The notes under the pieces: model-generated
The model's input: only the letters and a program-made list of their open reading frames with translations
What the model was told of the DNA's origin: nothing
Database searches by the model: none
Program-made: the position numbers and the translations under genes
Assembly: GCA_043228905.1 (NCBI GenBank)
Contig: JBHGNT010000003.1
Location: forward strand, 16,120,001-16,184,000
DNA: 64,000 bases
Direction: 5' to 3'
Source: Azolla caroliniana
Taxonomy: Eukaryota; Polypodiophyta
Part shown: positions 43,348-53,900 of the stretch, one piece after another
Layout of the letters: every line of letters begins with the position of its first letter
How positions within the stretch are numbered: position 1 is the first letter of the stretch

Positions 43348-44432
43348 TCCGGGCCTCGCATCCTCATCTTCATACGTGTTCGCTCCGGGCCACGCCTCCT
43401 CACGGCCACCGCCCTTCTGTCCGATCTTATGTTGGCATTCGAGCGCAACCGCCGTAGTCTCCAGCCCCAGTGTCGAGGGTCTCTCCTCCGTCCACTACGA
43501 CCTTCCTCGTCGTCGTTTCGATCACCCGCTTTGCCGCCACCATCTTCCGTCTCTCCGATCTCATGTGGGCTCTCGGGGCCGGCCGCCGAAGTCTCTAGAA
43601 TAGGTGTGGGAAAAGTCCCGGTACCGTTACTCGCCGATGTCATGTTCGTAGCCACCTTTGTTCGGACGTCGTAGTCCGTAGCTATCTCGTCCCCGGTTAT
43701 GCAAGCCTCGGTTATGCTTGCTACCTCCTCGTCCTCGTCCTCGTCTCGGTTGCCCACCTTGCCGTCGCCACCACCCGTCGCTCTAGGACTCACGCCGGCA
43801 CTCGCGCCGACTGCCGGAGCCTCTAGGACCGGTGTGGGTAGGGACCCAGCACCACCGCTCGTTGTGTCCGTAGCCGCCTCCGTCCGGACGCCGTTGTCCG
43901 TGGCTACCCCGCCTCCGATCACGCAAGCCTCGATTACGCTTGCCGCCGTCTCTTCCACGTTGTCGTCTCGGTTGCCAGCCTTGCCGCCGCCACCCCCCGT
44001 CACTCTAGGTCTCACGCCGGCACTCGGGCCGACCGCCAGAGCCTCTAGGACCAGTGTGTGTAAGGTCGTGGCACTACCGCTTGTCTCCTCCCCACTCGAT
44101 GTTTCGGGCCGCCATGTCCCGAATCCGTAGTTACCGGCCTCCATGGCCGTCCCTTCACCGCAAGGCAAGAGGGTCGCTTGCTCCGCACCCTCTCCCATGT
44201 CACCGTCGTACGCTCTTCCGGCCTCCGTATAGGCCCCATCTTCTACGCTTAGGGAGGCTTCTTCCTCCATATCCTCCGATAGCCTCTGGCCCGACTCCAT
44301 AATAAGCCCTTCTTCGGCTTCGATTTTCCCCTTCACAGGCTCGCATGCCTCCCGTATTAGCGCTTCTAGGTCGAGCTCCTCCGAACCGTTTTGCGTTGAG
44401 CTCTCTTCCAGTGGTAGTGCGTAGCCGCTCAC
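43266..44432 (-). CDS. T1 ORF 1, acidic repeat protein downstream of Gag
   Basis: 388 open codons. The start region (LDLEALIREACEPVKGKIEAEEG) aligns with the T2 ORF at 49058-49486 (LDVKALVWEAYEALKAMVDEEE), so it is conserved between two copies. It contains two or three ~70-residue repeats (VLEALAVGPSAGVRPRVTGG type, each followed by GNRD and an acidic run). In T2 the same region follows a Gag C-terminal segment. This suggests a Gag extension or spacer, with no enzyme motif. Confidence 0.5.
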   Translation of the reverse strand: MSGYALPLEESSTQNGSEELDLEALIREACEPVKGKIEAEEGLIMESGQRLSEDMEEEASLSVEDGAYTEAGRAYDGDMGEGAEQATLLPCGEGTAMEAGNYGFGTWRPETSSGEETSGSATTLHTLVLEALAVGPSAGVRPRVTGGGGGKAGNRDDNVEETAASVIEACVIGGGVATDNGVRTEAATDTTSGGAGSLPTPVLEAPAVGASAGVSPRATGGGDGKVGNRDEDEDEEVASITEACITGDEIATDYDVRTKVATNMTSASNGTGTFPTPILETSAAGPESPHEIGETEDGGGKAGDRNDDEEGRSGRRRDPRHWGWRLRRLRSNANIRSDRRAVAVRRRGPERTRMKMRMRGPEWAYTRGPTERSGAAKRRKLGTDPIGR

Positions 44433-44495
44433 CGCCCTCTCTTCTCCGCCGCTCGTGGGCCATGTTGTTGCCGACCGCTCCCCATCGGGTTGCCG

Positions 44496-44843
44496 TCATA
44501 CCCACTCCGGTTTCGCGTATCTGTATGCGTCCAATAGAGCTCCCTCAAAGAACTCCCATGACTCGTGAGCTTCTTGAAGCTCCTTGACCTCTTTGTGCAC
44601 TGATACGACCGCCACTCGACGAAAATATTCTAGCCGCATCGCCTCGTCCACGCCCCCTTTCGCCATCTCGGCCTTGTAGGCTCCCAAAAATTTTAGGACC
44701 TCATTCCCAATGAACCGGTCGACTCGATCGACCACCCTTTCGACGGCTTGTTGAGCCGCATCTCGCTTCGCCATCTTCCATCCGGCTTCCATCACGATCT
44801 TTGCCATCATCTCCTCGAAGTCGAAGTCTTCTTCCATCTCCAT
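44496..44843 (-). CDS. T1 Gag domain
   Basis: 115 codons from MEMEEDFDFEEMMAKIV to YRYAKPEWV. AVERVVDRVDRFIGNEVLKF, YKAEMAKGGVDEAM and WEFFEGALLDAY align with the Gag core of G3 (27409 onward). The ATG lies about 20 bp after the PBS. It ends in a stop before the Gag C-terminal half that T2 retains. A structural role in packaging is known for the family. Confidence 0.75.
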   Translation of the reverse strand: MEMEEDFDFEEMMAKIVMEAGWKMAKRDAAQQAVERVVDRVDRFIGNEVLKFLGAYKAEMAKGGVDEAMRLEYFRRVAVVSVHKEVKELQEAHESWEFFEGALLDAYRYAKPEWV

Positions 44844-44880
44844 GCTCCTTTGCCGCCCTTCACATCGGGTTCACCAAAGA

Positions 44881-45239
44881 TGTCGCGTTGTTACGCACGT
44901 GCGTGTAGAAGGGGTGGGACCACGGGGGTCTCGGACTAGGGAGTAGAGGAGAAAGAATAAGATATGATATGGAGGCTTAGCTCAAGAGGAGAAGAAGAAA
45001 GAATAAGATGACAACATAGAAGGAGAGATCGGCGGAGGTAAGATACTCAACAAGTTATATTAAAACAAACGAATGATTACAACCATGGTGACCGCATGGG
45101 CTGCACTGAATGACTATGAGGAAACCCTAACCGAGGATGAATAAGGAAATCCTTAACGAAACCCTAAACCACATGTTGCACACCACCGATTTTCCCATTC
45201 CACCCCGGTTTCACACTATAGCCGGAAATCTTCACGACA
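44881..45239 (-). repeat. T1 5' LTR with an internal deletion
   Basis: 359 bp, with the same ends as the 3' LTR but lacking 158 bp, including the TATA box (junction AACCCTAAACCACATGTTGC near 45170). Because the 5' LTR drives transcription, this copy probably lost its promoter after insertion. Confidence 0.87.
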
Positions 45240-45569
45240 ACGTGTACAATAACTCGAAGAGACTATCATATCATTACAACAACAAGGATCAAGCACTCAA
45301 GGGATTCACAAAGAACCCAAGATCGGTCTTCCTGCAAAATTTGATGGGACCCGATCACAGTTTAGAGGGTTTTTGAATCAGGTATGTTTAGTGATACAAA
45401 TGCATCCTTCTCGATATCCCACCAATGCATCACGAGTGGGACTAGTAGGCACTCTCCTTAGTGGCTCAGCGTTAGCATGGTTTGCTCCATTGTTGGAAAA
45501 GGAATCTCCATTACTAAACAGTTTTAAAGAATTTATAAGTGAGTTTTGTCAAGAACTACACACTCCCGA
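45240..45569 (+). pseudogene. G5 Gag, continued
   Basis: Frames at 45137-45376 and 45373-45624 encode FDGTRSQFRGFLNQVCLVIQ, RYPTNASRVGLVGTLLSG, ALAWFAPLLEKESP and FKEFISEFCQELH. This is the sushi/PEG10-type Gag core also seen in G4. It is cut at 45569 by the C8 LTR. Confidence 0.8.
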
Positions 45570-46181
45570 TGAACAACGCTCAGCCACAACCAAGCTTAGA
45601 ATCAAACACAGAAAACGGGAATGAATGCACGACACAATGGAGAGAAGAGTACACAGGATGTTTACGTGGAAAACCCAAACACGGGAAAAACCACGGCAGT
45701 CCACTAACTACTAACTATCACTATGTAACAATATACAATAGATGAATACAAAGGCAACGACCTCTTGTTCACTGTCTTTGCCACAGGCGGCGGTTACAAC
45801 AGAGATACGAACTCTTCTTCTCTTTCTCTCTCTCTCTCTCTCTATACACTGTTGCACTCTAATCTTACGCCAAAAAGAATGACGGAAAAAAAACACCAGC
45901 ACACACTAAGTTTGCCCTAAGTCATATTTAGACTAATATGACTTTTCGGCTATTTACAAATATAGCCCCGATGGACCAAATATGTCCCTTCATCCGGTGA
46001 GCACTTCTCACCGGGCCTTCACCATCCAGCTCTTGCCGGGTACTCGTCATCCGGTTCTCACCGGGTCTTCCATTGCCGGGTACTCCACATCCGGATTCGA
46101 CCTCGGCCTATCGGTCTCGGCCGAGTTGCTCATCAACACTGTTCTTCTCACTTCCCATCCGGAGGGACCTGTCTCCTAACA
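45570..46181 (-). repeat. C8 3' LTR, family A
   Basis: 612 bp. On the minus strand it starts TGTTAGGAGACAGG and ends AGCGTTGTTCA. It is followed on its right by CTCCCCCTTCACTCC (purine tract on the minus strand). Shares the TATA-containing AGTCTAAATATGAC region with the solo LTR at 956. Confidence 0.82.
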
Positions 46182-46191
46182 AACTCCCCCT

Positions 46192-47369
46192 TCACTCCGA
46201 CATGCGATGTCTTATTAATCCGATCTGCTTCCGGCATGCATCCAGCTTGTCGGGTATCAGTACTTTGGTCAGCACATCTGACCCATTCTCAGCCATGTGG
46301 ATCTTCGTCAGCGCGAACTCCTGGTCATCTACTCTTTCCCGGATCCAGTGATACCTTCGCTGGATATGCTTCGTCCGGGATTGGTAGGCCACATTCTTAG
46401 CAAGGTGGATGGCACTTTGACTGTCGCAATAGAGTCGGTATTCCTCTTGCCGGATACCGAGCTCTTCGATGAAGTCCTTCATCCATAATATTTCCTTGCC
46501 GGCTTCCACTACCGCCATGTACTCTGCCTTCGTGGTTGACAATGCAACCGTCTTCTGCAGCCTCAACTACCACGAAACAGCTCCCCCTACATATGTCATT
46601 ACATACCCGAATGTAGACCGGCTGGTATCCACATCAGCCGACATGTCCGAATCGGTAAAACCGTCAAGCTGAGGTTTTCCAAAGCTGAATCGGAGACACA
46701 TATTTGAAGTGCCCTTCAAGTACCAGAGTATCCATTTGACCGCGTTCCAGTGCTCCTTGCCGGGATTGCTCATAAACCGGCTCACCACTCCGTCTGTGTA
46801 TCCTATATCTGGTCGGGTACACACCATTGCATACATTAAGCTCCCGACGGCAGAGGCATATGGAACCTTCATCATATCAGCCTTCTCTGCTTTCGTCTTC
46901 GGGCTTTGCTTACCAGATAATCTGTAGTTTGCCGGGAGTGTCGATACGATCGGTTTCGCTTCTAACATGTTGAACCGCTGAAGCACCTTTGTCACGTACT
47001 TCTCCTGTGACAGCCACAATTGCTTCGTTGGCCGGTTCCAGATGTTATGCATCCCCAGCATCTGCCTTGCCGGACCCAAGTCTATCATCGCGAAAGTTCG
47101 GTTGAGAGCCTTCTTCAGCATCCGTATTCTGGCTTGGTTCCGTCCGACGATCAACATGTCGTCCATGTACAGAAGGAGTATCAAGAAGTCACCTCCTTCA
47201 AACTTCTTCACAAACACGCAGTGATCAGCCTGCGTCTTGTGGTACCCTTGATCGGTCATGAAGGAGTCGAACTTCCAGTACCATTGTCGGGGAGCCTGCT
47301 TCAGTCCGTACAGGCTCTTCGTCAACTGACAAACCAGGTGCTCCTTCCCTTTCTCCACGACGTTGCTTC
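46192..47369 (-). pseudogene. C8 reverse transcriptase and RNase H
   Basis: Minus strand. RT: LVCQLTKSLYGLKQAPRQWY, the active site YMDDML near 47155, ARQMLGMHNI and IPYASAVGSLMYAMVCTRPD-type motifs. A stop at the frame end (46567) precedes RNase H: LQKTVALSTTKAEYMAVVEAG, DSQSAIHLAKN and HWIRERV. Related to C4 and to the scrap at 12699-12819. Confidence 0.87.
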
Positions 47370-47633
47370 TATTGTAACCGCCGCCTGTGGCGAAGATAAC
47401 AAGCTCGAGGTCGTTGCCTCGGTGCTTTACCATTGTACATTGTGATATAGTGATAGTTTGCAGCCTGTGGGCTGCCGTGGTTTTTCCCTACTTTGGGTTT
47501 TCCACGTTAACATCCTGTGTACTCTTCTCTTCACTATGTCGTGCGTACCTTACCCGTTTTCTGTGTTTTGATCCTAGGCTCAGTTGTGGTCGAGCATTGT
47601 GCTTAGGGAGCGTGTATTCCTGTCAAGACCTTG
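47370..47633 (+). repeat. Family-A LTR 3' fragment
   Basis: Plus-strand copy of the last 264 bp of the family-A LTR (TGTAACCGCCGCCTGTGGCGAAG through TATTCCTGTCA), matching 1473-1733. It sits between C8 RT and T2. Confidence 0.82.
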
Positions 47634-49605
47634 CATCCTCACGACCATCGCACATCTCTCCGGTCTTATGTTAGTACGCAATCGCCGAAGTCTCCGGCCC
47701 CGATGTTGAGGGATCTCTCCTCCGTCCACTACAATCTTCCTAGTTCTCGTTTCGGTCACCCACCTTGCCACTGCCACCGTCCGTCACTCTAAGTCTCACG
47801 CCAGCTCTCGGGTTGGACGCCAAAGTCTCTAGAACTGGTGTGGGTAACATCCTAGCATCTCCGCTCGTCATGTCCGTAGCCACCTCCTTCCCCACCTTGT
47901 TGCCGCCACCGTCCATCACTCTACGTCTCATGCTGGCACTCGGATCGGTCGCCGGATTCTCTAGACTGGTGTGAGGATCGTCGTAGCATGGCTCACTCCA
48001 CATCCTCTTCCATGGTACCGTCGTACCGTGTTCCTGGCCTCTCTGTAGGCCTGCTTCTTCCTCCCTTCCGGATCAGTTATCCAGAAGTCCGCTCCGCCCG
48101 ATTCTTGTCCGGGTCTGTCCGTCACTCTGCATTTCCACGTCTTGTTCTACTGCGGCCATTGTCAGTATCTTGGTCTTACGTCGGATCCGATGCCGACCGC
48201 CGAAGTCTCTAGCCCGGTGTAAGGTGACCCGTAGGACCGGTCTTCGTTCCTCTGCTTCCCTGTTCTTCTCTTGAACTCGTTGTCGACCTCCTTGTTGTGG
48301 TTCCGCCTCCCGCCTCCATCTTCCATCTCTCTAGGTCTCACACCAGCTCTCAGGCCGGCTACCGAAGTCTCCAGATGAGATGTGGGGATACCGATTCCGA
48401 AATGACTCCTCCAAGGCCACTGACCCTTTTAGTGGTGTCGGTGGAAAGCATCTGCTCTATGATCGATGAAGCCCCGCTTGGGCTTGATTCTCCACTGTCC
48501 GTAGTTTTGGCTCTGATGTCGATACCACCAGACACGGTCCATACCATCGATCATCTTCTTCCCGAATTCCAATGTTCGCCTTGGTCAATCTTTCTCCCCA
48601 TGTGAAGAGGGCGGCTCGTTCCGCACCCTCTTCCGTATCGGCACCTTCATACCAAACCTGGCCCCTGTCGATCGGGCTCTACTGCCTCTCACTTGTCTTC
48701 TGTGTCTCGGGCCGGTTTCGGTTGAACGATCCACCTCCGGATCATGCTCCATCCGAATTGGAATGCCGAAAAGTTCAATCCCCGGTCAGATCGACTTCTG
48801 ATTATGCTCCCTTTGGTGTCGCCTCTCATTTCCTCCTTCTTCTCTGTCGTGGCTCCATCCTCGACCTCCTCGCATGTTATTTCCCATCCATCTTCGCTGG
48901 CATCGTGCCAGGACTCCTCGTTGGAACCTTCCATCTCTCCGGTCTTATGTCGGCACACAGGCTCGATTACCGAAGTCTCTGGAATTCGAGTGGAGGGCTC
49001 TTCTCCGCTCCCGACCTCCTCCTCAGCCTGTCTTTCTCTGCAAGTCGAGAGGACGTCTTACTCCACACCCTCTCCCGTGGTACCATCGAACCATTCTTCA
49101 GCCTCTGCTTGGGCCATGTCCACCTTGTTTGAAAGGCCGACTTGCTCTAAGTCTTTGGAATCCGTCCACGTGCCGGATCTCTCTTCTTCGTCAACCATCG
49201 CCTTCAGAGCCTCGTACGCTTCCCAAACCAAGGCTTTGACATCGAGCTTCGTTGATCCTTCTTGTTGCGTGCCCACTTCATGCCGTGATGATGCACCGTC
49301 ACGCGTTATCTTCTTGTTACCTTTCATGGACCACTCCTCATCCAGCCGTCGGCATACTTGTTCAAATTTCGACGAGTCCTCGGTAAGGCCATTCGCTCCA
49401 TCGTTGTCTTCGAGCTCAATTCCAATGGCCTCCCATTCCACTCGGTTGATCGACCTAACGAACAATAGGACTTTGTCCACCCCCACCAGACTTTGTTCCC
49501 GCTCCGGGAGTCGAGCAAGCCGTTGCTCGAACTCTCAGAACGCCTTCGTTGCACCCCGGTGGGTCTTCGCCGATGCAACCCACTGGTCGAAGTCGCGTCG
49601 CGTCG
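47634..49605 (-). mobile_element. T2, second T1-like non-autonomous element, no LTRs
   Basis: GC-rich sequence similar to the T1 interior (for example CTCACGCCAGCTCTCGG and GTCTCTAGAACTGGTGTGGG also appear near 43800-44050). 49058-49486 on the minus strand is open for 142 codons. It encodes a Gag C-terminal segment (GVDKVLLFVRSINRVE, aligning with DKVIMFLRAVDIRD of G3) plus the LDVKALVWEAYEALK segment shared with T1 ORF 1. Other frames are broken. Both ends are cut, by an LTR fragment on the left and copia C2 on the right. Confidence 0.65.
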
Positions 49606-49608
49606 CGT

Positions 49609-50499
49609 CATGGACCTGGTTGATGACCCTAAGGGTGTAAAGTCGATTGGATGCAGGTGGGTGTGCAAGGTCAAGTACAACATCGACGGCTCTGTCAACC
49701 GCTACAAGACCCGGTTAGTGGCGAAGGGATACGCACAGCAACACACCATCGACTACGATGAGACCTTTGTGCCTGTTGCAAAGATGACAACCGTCCATAT
49801 CCTGCTTGCGGTAGCCATAGTAAAGGGGTGGCATTTACATCAAATGGATGTAAAGCATGCGTTCCTGCAAGGAGAACTTGAGGAACAGGTGTACAGGGTA
49901 CAACTCCTTGGATTTCAGTCTGGAAAGAACACCTCGGCGGTATGTCGACTGAAGAAGTCCCTCTACGGACTAAAACAAGCCACGCGTGTGTCGAACGCGA
50001 AGATCACACAGCACCTTCGGCGGATGGGTTTTAGACATCCAAATTGGACTCTTCATTGTTCGTCCGGCAAAGTCGATGTGGACCGGCTAGTATTTTACTT
50101 TATGTTGATGATTTAGTCATCGTCGGCACCGACTAGAAGAAATCAGTCGCGTAAAGTCTCAACTCGCGGCGTCATTCGACATGAAGGACCTAGGGGACCT
50201 TCATTACTTCCTAGCGATCGAAGTGACCCACACCCCCGAAGGCATACTGATCAGCCAACGACATTACGTGTTGAGTATGTTCTTCAAGTTCGGGATGGCA
50301 GACTATAAGTCCATCTCAACTCCTCTGGACATAAACGTCAAGCTTCACCGAGATTCAGGAAAGGCGTGTGACCCGACACAGTTCTAACAGATTGTCGGAA
50401 GCCTAATTTATTTGATGATCATTCGGCCGGATCTCAGTTACACGGTCGGCCTAATCAGTCAATTTATGTCCCAACCCACGACCGAACACCTTTAGTGCG
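49609..50499 (+). pseudogene. C2, copia family B RT (left of the C1 insertion)
   Basis: RT motifs CRWVCKVKYNIDGSVNRYK, LHQMDVKHAFLQGELEEQ, KSLYGLKQA, then a frameshift near 50030-50110 (YVDDL is split). KDLGDLHYFLAIEV and IVGSLIYL follow to 50499. C1 interrupts it between RT and RNase H. The matching right part is at 56163-57613. Confidence 0.88.
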
Positions 50500-50881
50500 T
50501 GTTGAGAGACAAGCTCAACATCGGCCGGATCGGCTGAAGAAGCCGAGGATCGGATCGGTTGGGACCGATCGGTTAGGCCGTTAGGAAAGATATTCCATGA
50601 GGAATATATTTGGGAGTTAGTGTAAGAGCTCTTAATGAGCATTGAAGTATTGTCAGTACTTCGGTCAGTCCTCCTAGGACTTGTACAAAGTGTTCATTGA
50701 ACACATATATGTTAGTTGTTGTTTTTTCCTAGAGAAAAATATACATACATTTTTTGGTGTCCTCTCTCTCACTCTCTCGGTCTCTCCCGCGTATACTATG
50801 TAAGCTCAAGCTCTCCATTAAACCTGAGTGTTCTTCCTTCTGTTCTGTCTTTATACTTGCTTCCGCACGCTACTTTCTACA
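50500..50881 (+). repeat. C1 5' LTR
   Basis: TGTTGAGAGACAAGCTCAACA begins the LTR, whose first and last 7 bases are inverted copies. It ends CTACTTTCTACA. Confidence 0.95.
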
Positions 50882-50898
50882 TGGTATCAGAGCGCGAG
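50882..50898 (+). promoter_or_regulatory. C1 primer binding site (initiator Met tRNA)
   Basis: TGGTATCAGAGCGCGAG starts at the base after the LTR. Confidence 0.93.
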
Positions 50899-50944
50899 GG
50901 TTGAGAACCTCTTTGCAGCTGACACAGCTTGACGAAGAAGAACG

Positions 50945-53900
50945 ATGGATAGAGGCATGGCGAGCTCGCTTCCAACAGAGAAGCTCGACAGAACCAACTA
51001 CGCATCTTGGTCCTACAAGATGCACCAGTAACTGCTCGGGCACGGCTACTAGAGTTATGTCGAAGGAGCTAATGACGCGGCACCCGAAATGACACACAGA
51101 GACTTCCCCTCATGGGAACCATCGGCGAGTAGGGTATTATACTGCTTCGCGTCGTGTGTGGGCGAACAGCTATTGAGCTATGTTCGGGATGCAAAGACGT
51201 CGAAGGGTGCGTGGGAAAATCTGAAGAAGATTTTCGCCGCGAGCACCACAGCCAGGAAGCTTCAGCTCCGATAGGAGTTGAGAAACCTACGACAACGTGA
51301 CTTGTCGGTGGCGGACTATACCTCGAAGATCAAGGATATCTACCACTCCCTCGCCTCCATAGAGGTGAACATCGAGGAGAGCGAGATGGTCCAGATCTGT
51401 CTCGGAGGTTTGGCGTCAAAGTTCGGAGCGTTCCGAACGGCTGTGTGTACCCGGGAGAATACGCCGTCCTTTTTTGACTTACAGTCAATGCTCCTGGTAG
51501 AGGAGAACCACGCGGGTGCGTCTACAAGCACGCACACCGATAGCAGAATGTTGTACACGGAGGGAGATAGGCCTCATGGACATGGAGGACGAGGCGAGTC
51601 GGCGCGTAATGGAGGCGGCCGACGAGATCAAGGAAGAAGGCACCAAACTGATGCCGACAGCAACTCCGGACCCTCCGGAAATAGGGGGAGTCGAAGCGAT
51701 GAGAACCGGCAAGGGAAGGCCATCGCGGAGTGCTGGTACTGTGGCAAGAAAGGCCACAGGGAAAGTGAGTGCTGGAAGAAGCGCGCCGATTCGGAGAGAA
51801 CCGGTTCCGGAAACGGCTCCAGACATACCGACAAGGGAAATCGGCAGCGATCACACTACGTCGAAGACTCCGGGAGAGCCGGAGAAGGGTCTGCCTTCGT
51901 GACGAGACACGAAGCAAACTCAATGAAACAAAGCACCCCGAGATCGGACGAGGTGTGGTACGTAGACTCTGACGCGTCAAACCACATGACGAGCCATAAG
52001 GAGTGGTTCTCGTACCTTGAAAAACCAATACAACCTGGAGTAGTCGCAACAGGAGACGACGCTCCGCATCCGATCGCAAATGTCGGAGAAGTTCCCCTTA
52101 GCCATGTCGGGCAGAAAGGGAAACTCATGAACGTGCTGCACGTCCCGACAATCACGAAAAACTTGGTCTCGGTCAGACAGATCGTCGACCAAGGGATGGA
52201 GGTTCGGTTTACACACCTCGGGTGCTTCATTGAGGAAGAAGGCCGTGTGATTGCGCAAGGGCGCAGAGATGGGAGGATGTTCATCCTAGACTCCACTATC
52301 GGCGGCACCGCAATGTTCACGAAGGGACAAAAAACCGAGTCGGACATCGACTTGTGGCACAAGCGGATAGGCCACGTCAACCACCAACGGCTTCAAGATC
52401 TACAATCGAAACAGGTAGTGTTCGAATTACCCAAATTTAGTGGCCGAAAGGCACAAATTTGTGAAGCCTGCCAGCTCAGGAAGCAACACCGACTTCCTTT
52501 CCCAAACGAACAAAAACGGAGCCGGAACAACCTCGACCTTATACACTCGGATGTATGGGGGCCGGCACAAAACGTTAGTCTTGGCGGGAGCCGATATTTC
52601 ATCTCCTTCATCGACGACCACACGCGGCACATGTGGATCTACCTCATTGAGAGGAAGAGCGAAGTCTTCGACTGTTTCCGGGACCTCAAAGGGTTCGTGG
52701 AAACGGAAACGGGACGAAAGATCAAGTGTCTGCGGTCGGATGGCGGGAAAGAGTACTTTTCCGGTCAATTCAACGGTTACCTACAACAAATGGGAATTCG
52801 CCGCGAATTTAGTTGTAGATACACGCCGGAGCAAAACGGCATGGCCGAGAGAAAGAATCGGTCAGTTGTGGAAGCGGCACGGGCAATGCTGGAGGAGAAG
52901 AGCTTGCCCAAGTTCTACTGGGCCGAGGCGGTAAGAACCGCGGTATACATCCAGAACCGGATCGGAGACAAGGTGTCGGCGCACGAGCTATACTTCGGAA
53001 CGAAGCCGAACTTATGACACTTGAGGGTGTTCGGTAGCATTGCGTATGTGCATATACCGAAGGAGAAAAGGAGGAAGCTGGACGCAAAGGCCGAGAAATG
53101 CATCTTGGTCGGTTACTCGAACGAGCAGAAGGGTTATAAGTGCTATAACCCTCGCACCAAACAAGCACGTGTTAGCCGCGACGTTGTGTTTGACGAGTCC
53201 GCGTCCTAGTACCTGCCCCCGACTACGAACCCCGACTCCAATCCGAGCTCTGACGATGAGGTCAGTGAGGCTGAGATGCCTCCGGATGAGCCTGAAATCG
53301 AGACCCGTGAAGAGAGTCCGATTTCACTCCAGTTAAGTGGACCGATTGGACGGCTGAGTCGGTACGACCAGTCCGATAAAGAGTCGGTGAGTAGTGGAGA
53401 CTCGGCCGTGCATTCCCCGCGCAAGAAGCCGAGGAGACGGCTTACACGCAAAGAGAAAGGGAAGAAGAAGGTGTCGGATTCCGGCACGGATAGGAACGAG
53501 TCAGACCGACGCGAGTCCGACTCTGAGGGAACCGGTGACGGGTCTTTAAAAGTGAAGTCCGTGTCGATCGAGAAGGCCTCGACATCGGCTAATGCGAGAT
53601 TACGCCGATCTACCCGCCAGAGGAATCCTGTTTTGCGGTTCGGATACAACGAGTACATGGCGCATCATTATGCGTACATGACCCATGTAGTGGAAGTGCG
53701 TGAGCCGGAGAGCTACGCAGAAGCGGCTAAAGACGCGAATTGGCATGCCGCGATGGAGGAAGAGATGCACGCATTGGCGGAGAACGAGACCTAGGACCTG
53801 GTTGACGCACCAAGAGGGGTAAAACATATCAGGTGTAGGTGGGTGTACAAAGTCAAGTACAACACCGATGGCTCCGTCAACCGGTACAAGGCTCGGCTAG

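Larger units (their letters stand above)
40887..45239 (-). mobile_element. T1, non-autonomous Ty3-like element with Gag (TR-GAG type)
   Basis: A minus-strand element with two LTRs, a PBS-position sequence (TGGTGAACCCGATGTG), a Gag domain, two long low-complexity frames and a purine tract (GGTGGGGGTGGA, about 41404-41415). There is no RT, RNase H, protease or integrase. It presumably depends on G2/G3-type enzymes, since its PBS and Gag resemble theirs. It is inserted in the Gag of G5. Flanks ATGT (left) and ACGT (right) may be a decayed target duplication. Much more GC-rich than G5. Confidence 0.8.
45570..47369 (-). mobile_element. C8, copia family A, 3' half
   Basis: Minus strand: LTR 45570-46181, purine tract, RNase H (46192-46566) and second half of RT (to about 47369). 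The RT frame then runs into a plus-strand family-A LTR piece. The element was cut in RT and joined to a second LTR fragment in inverse orientation. Confidence 0.83.

Noticed and set aside
44877-45247. Confident target duplication for T1
   Set aside because: The best flanks are ATGT and ACGT, four bases with one mismatch. I note it as possible only.
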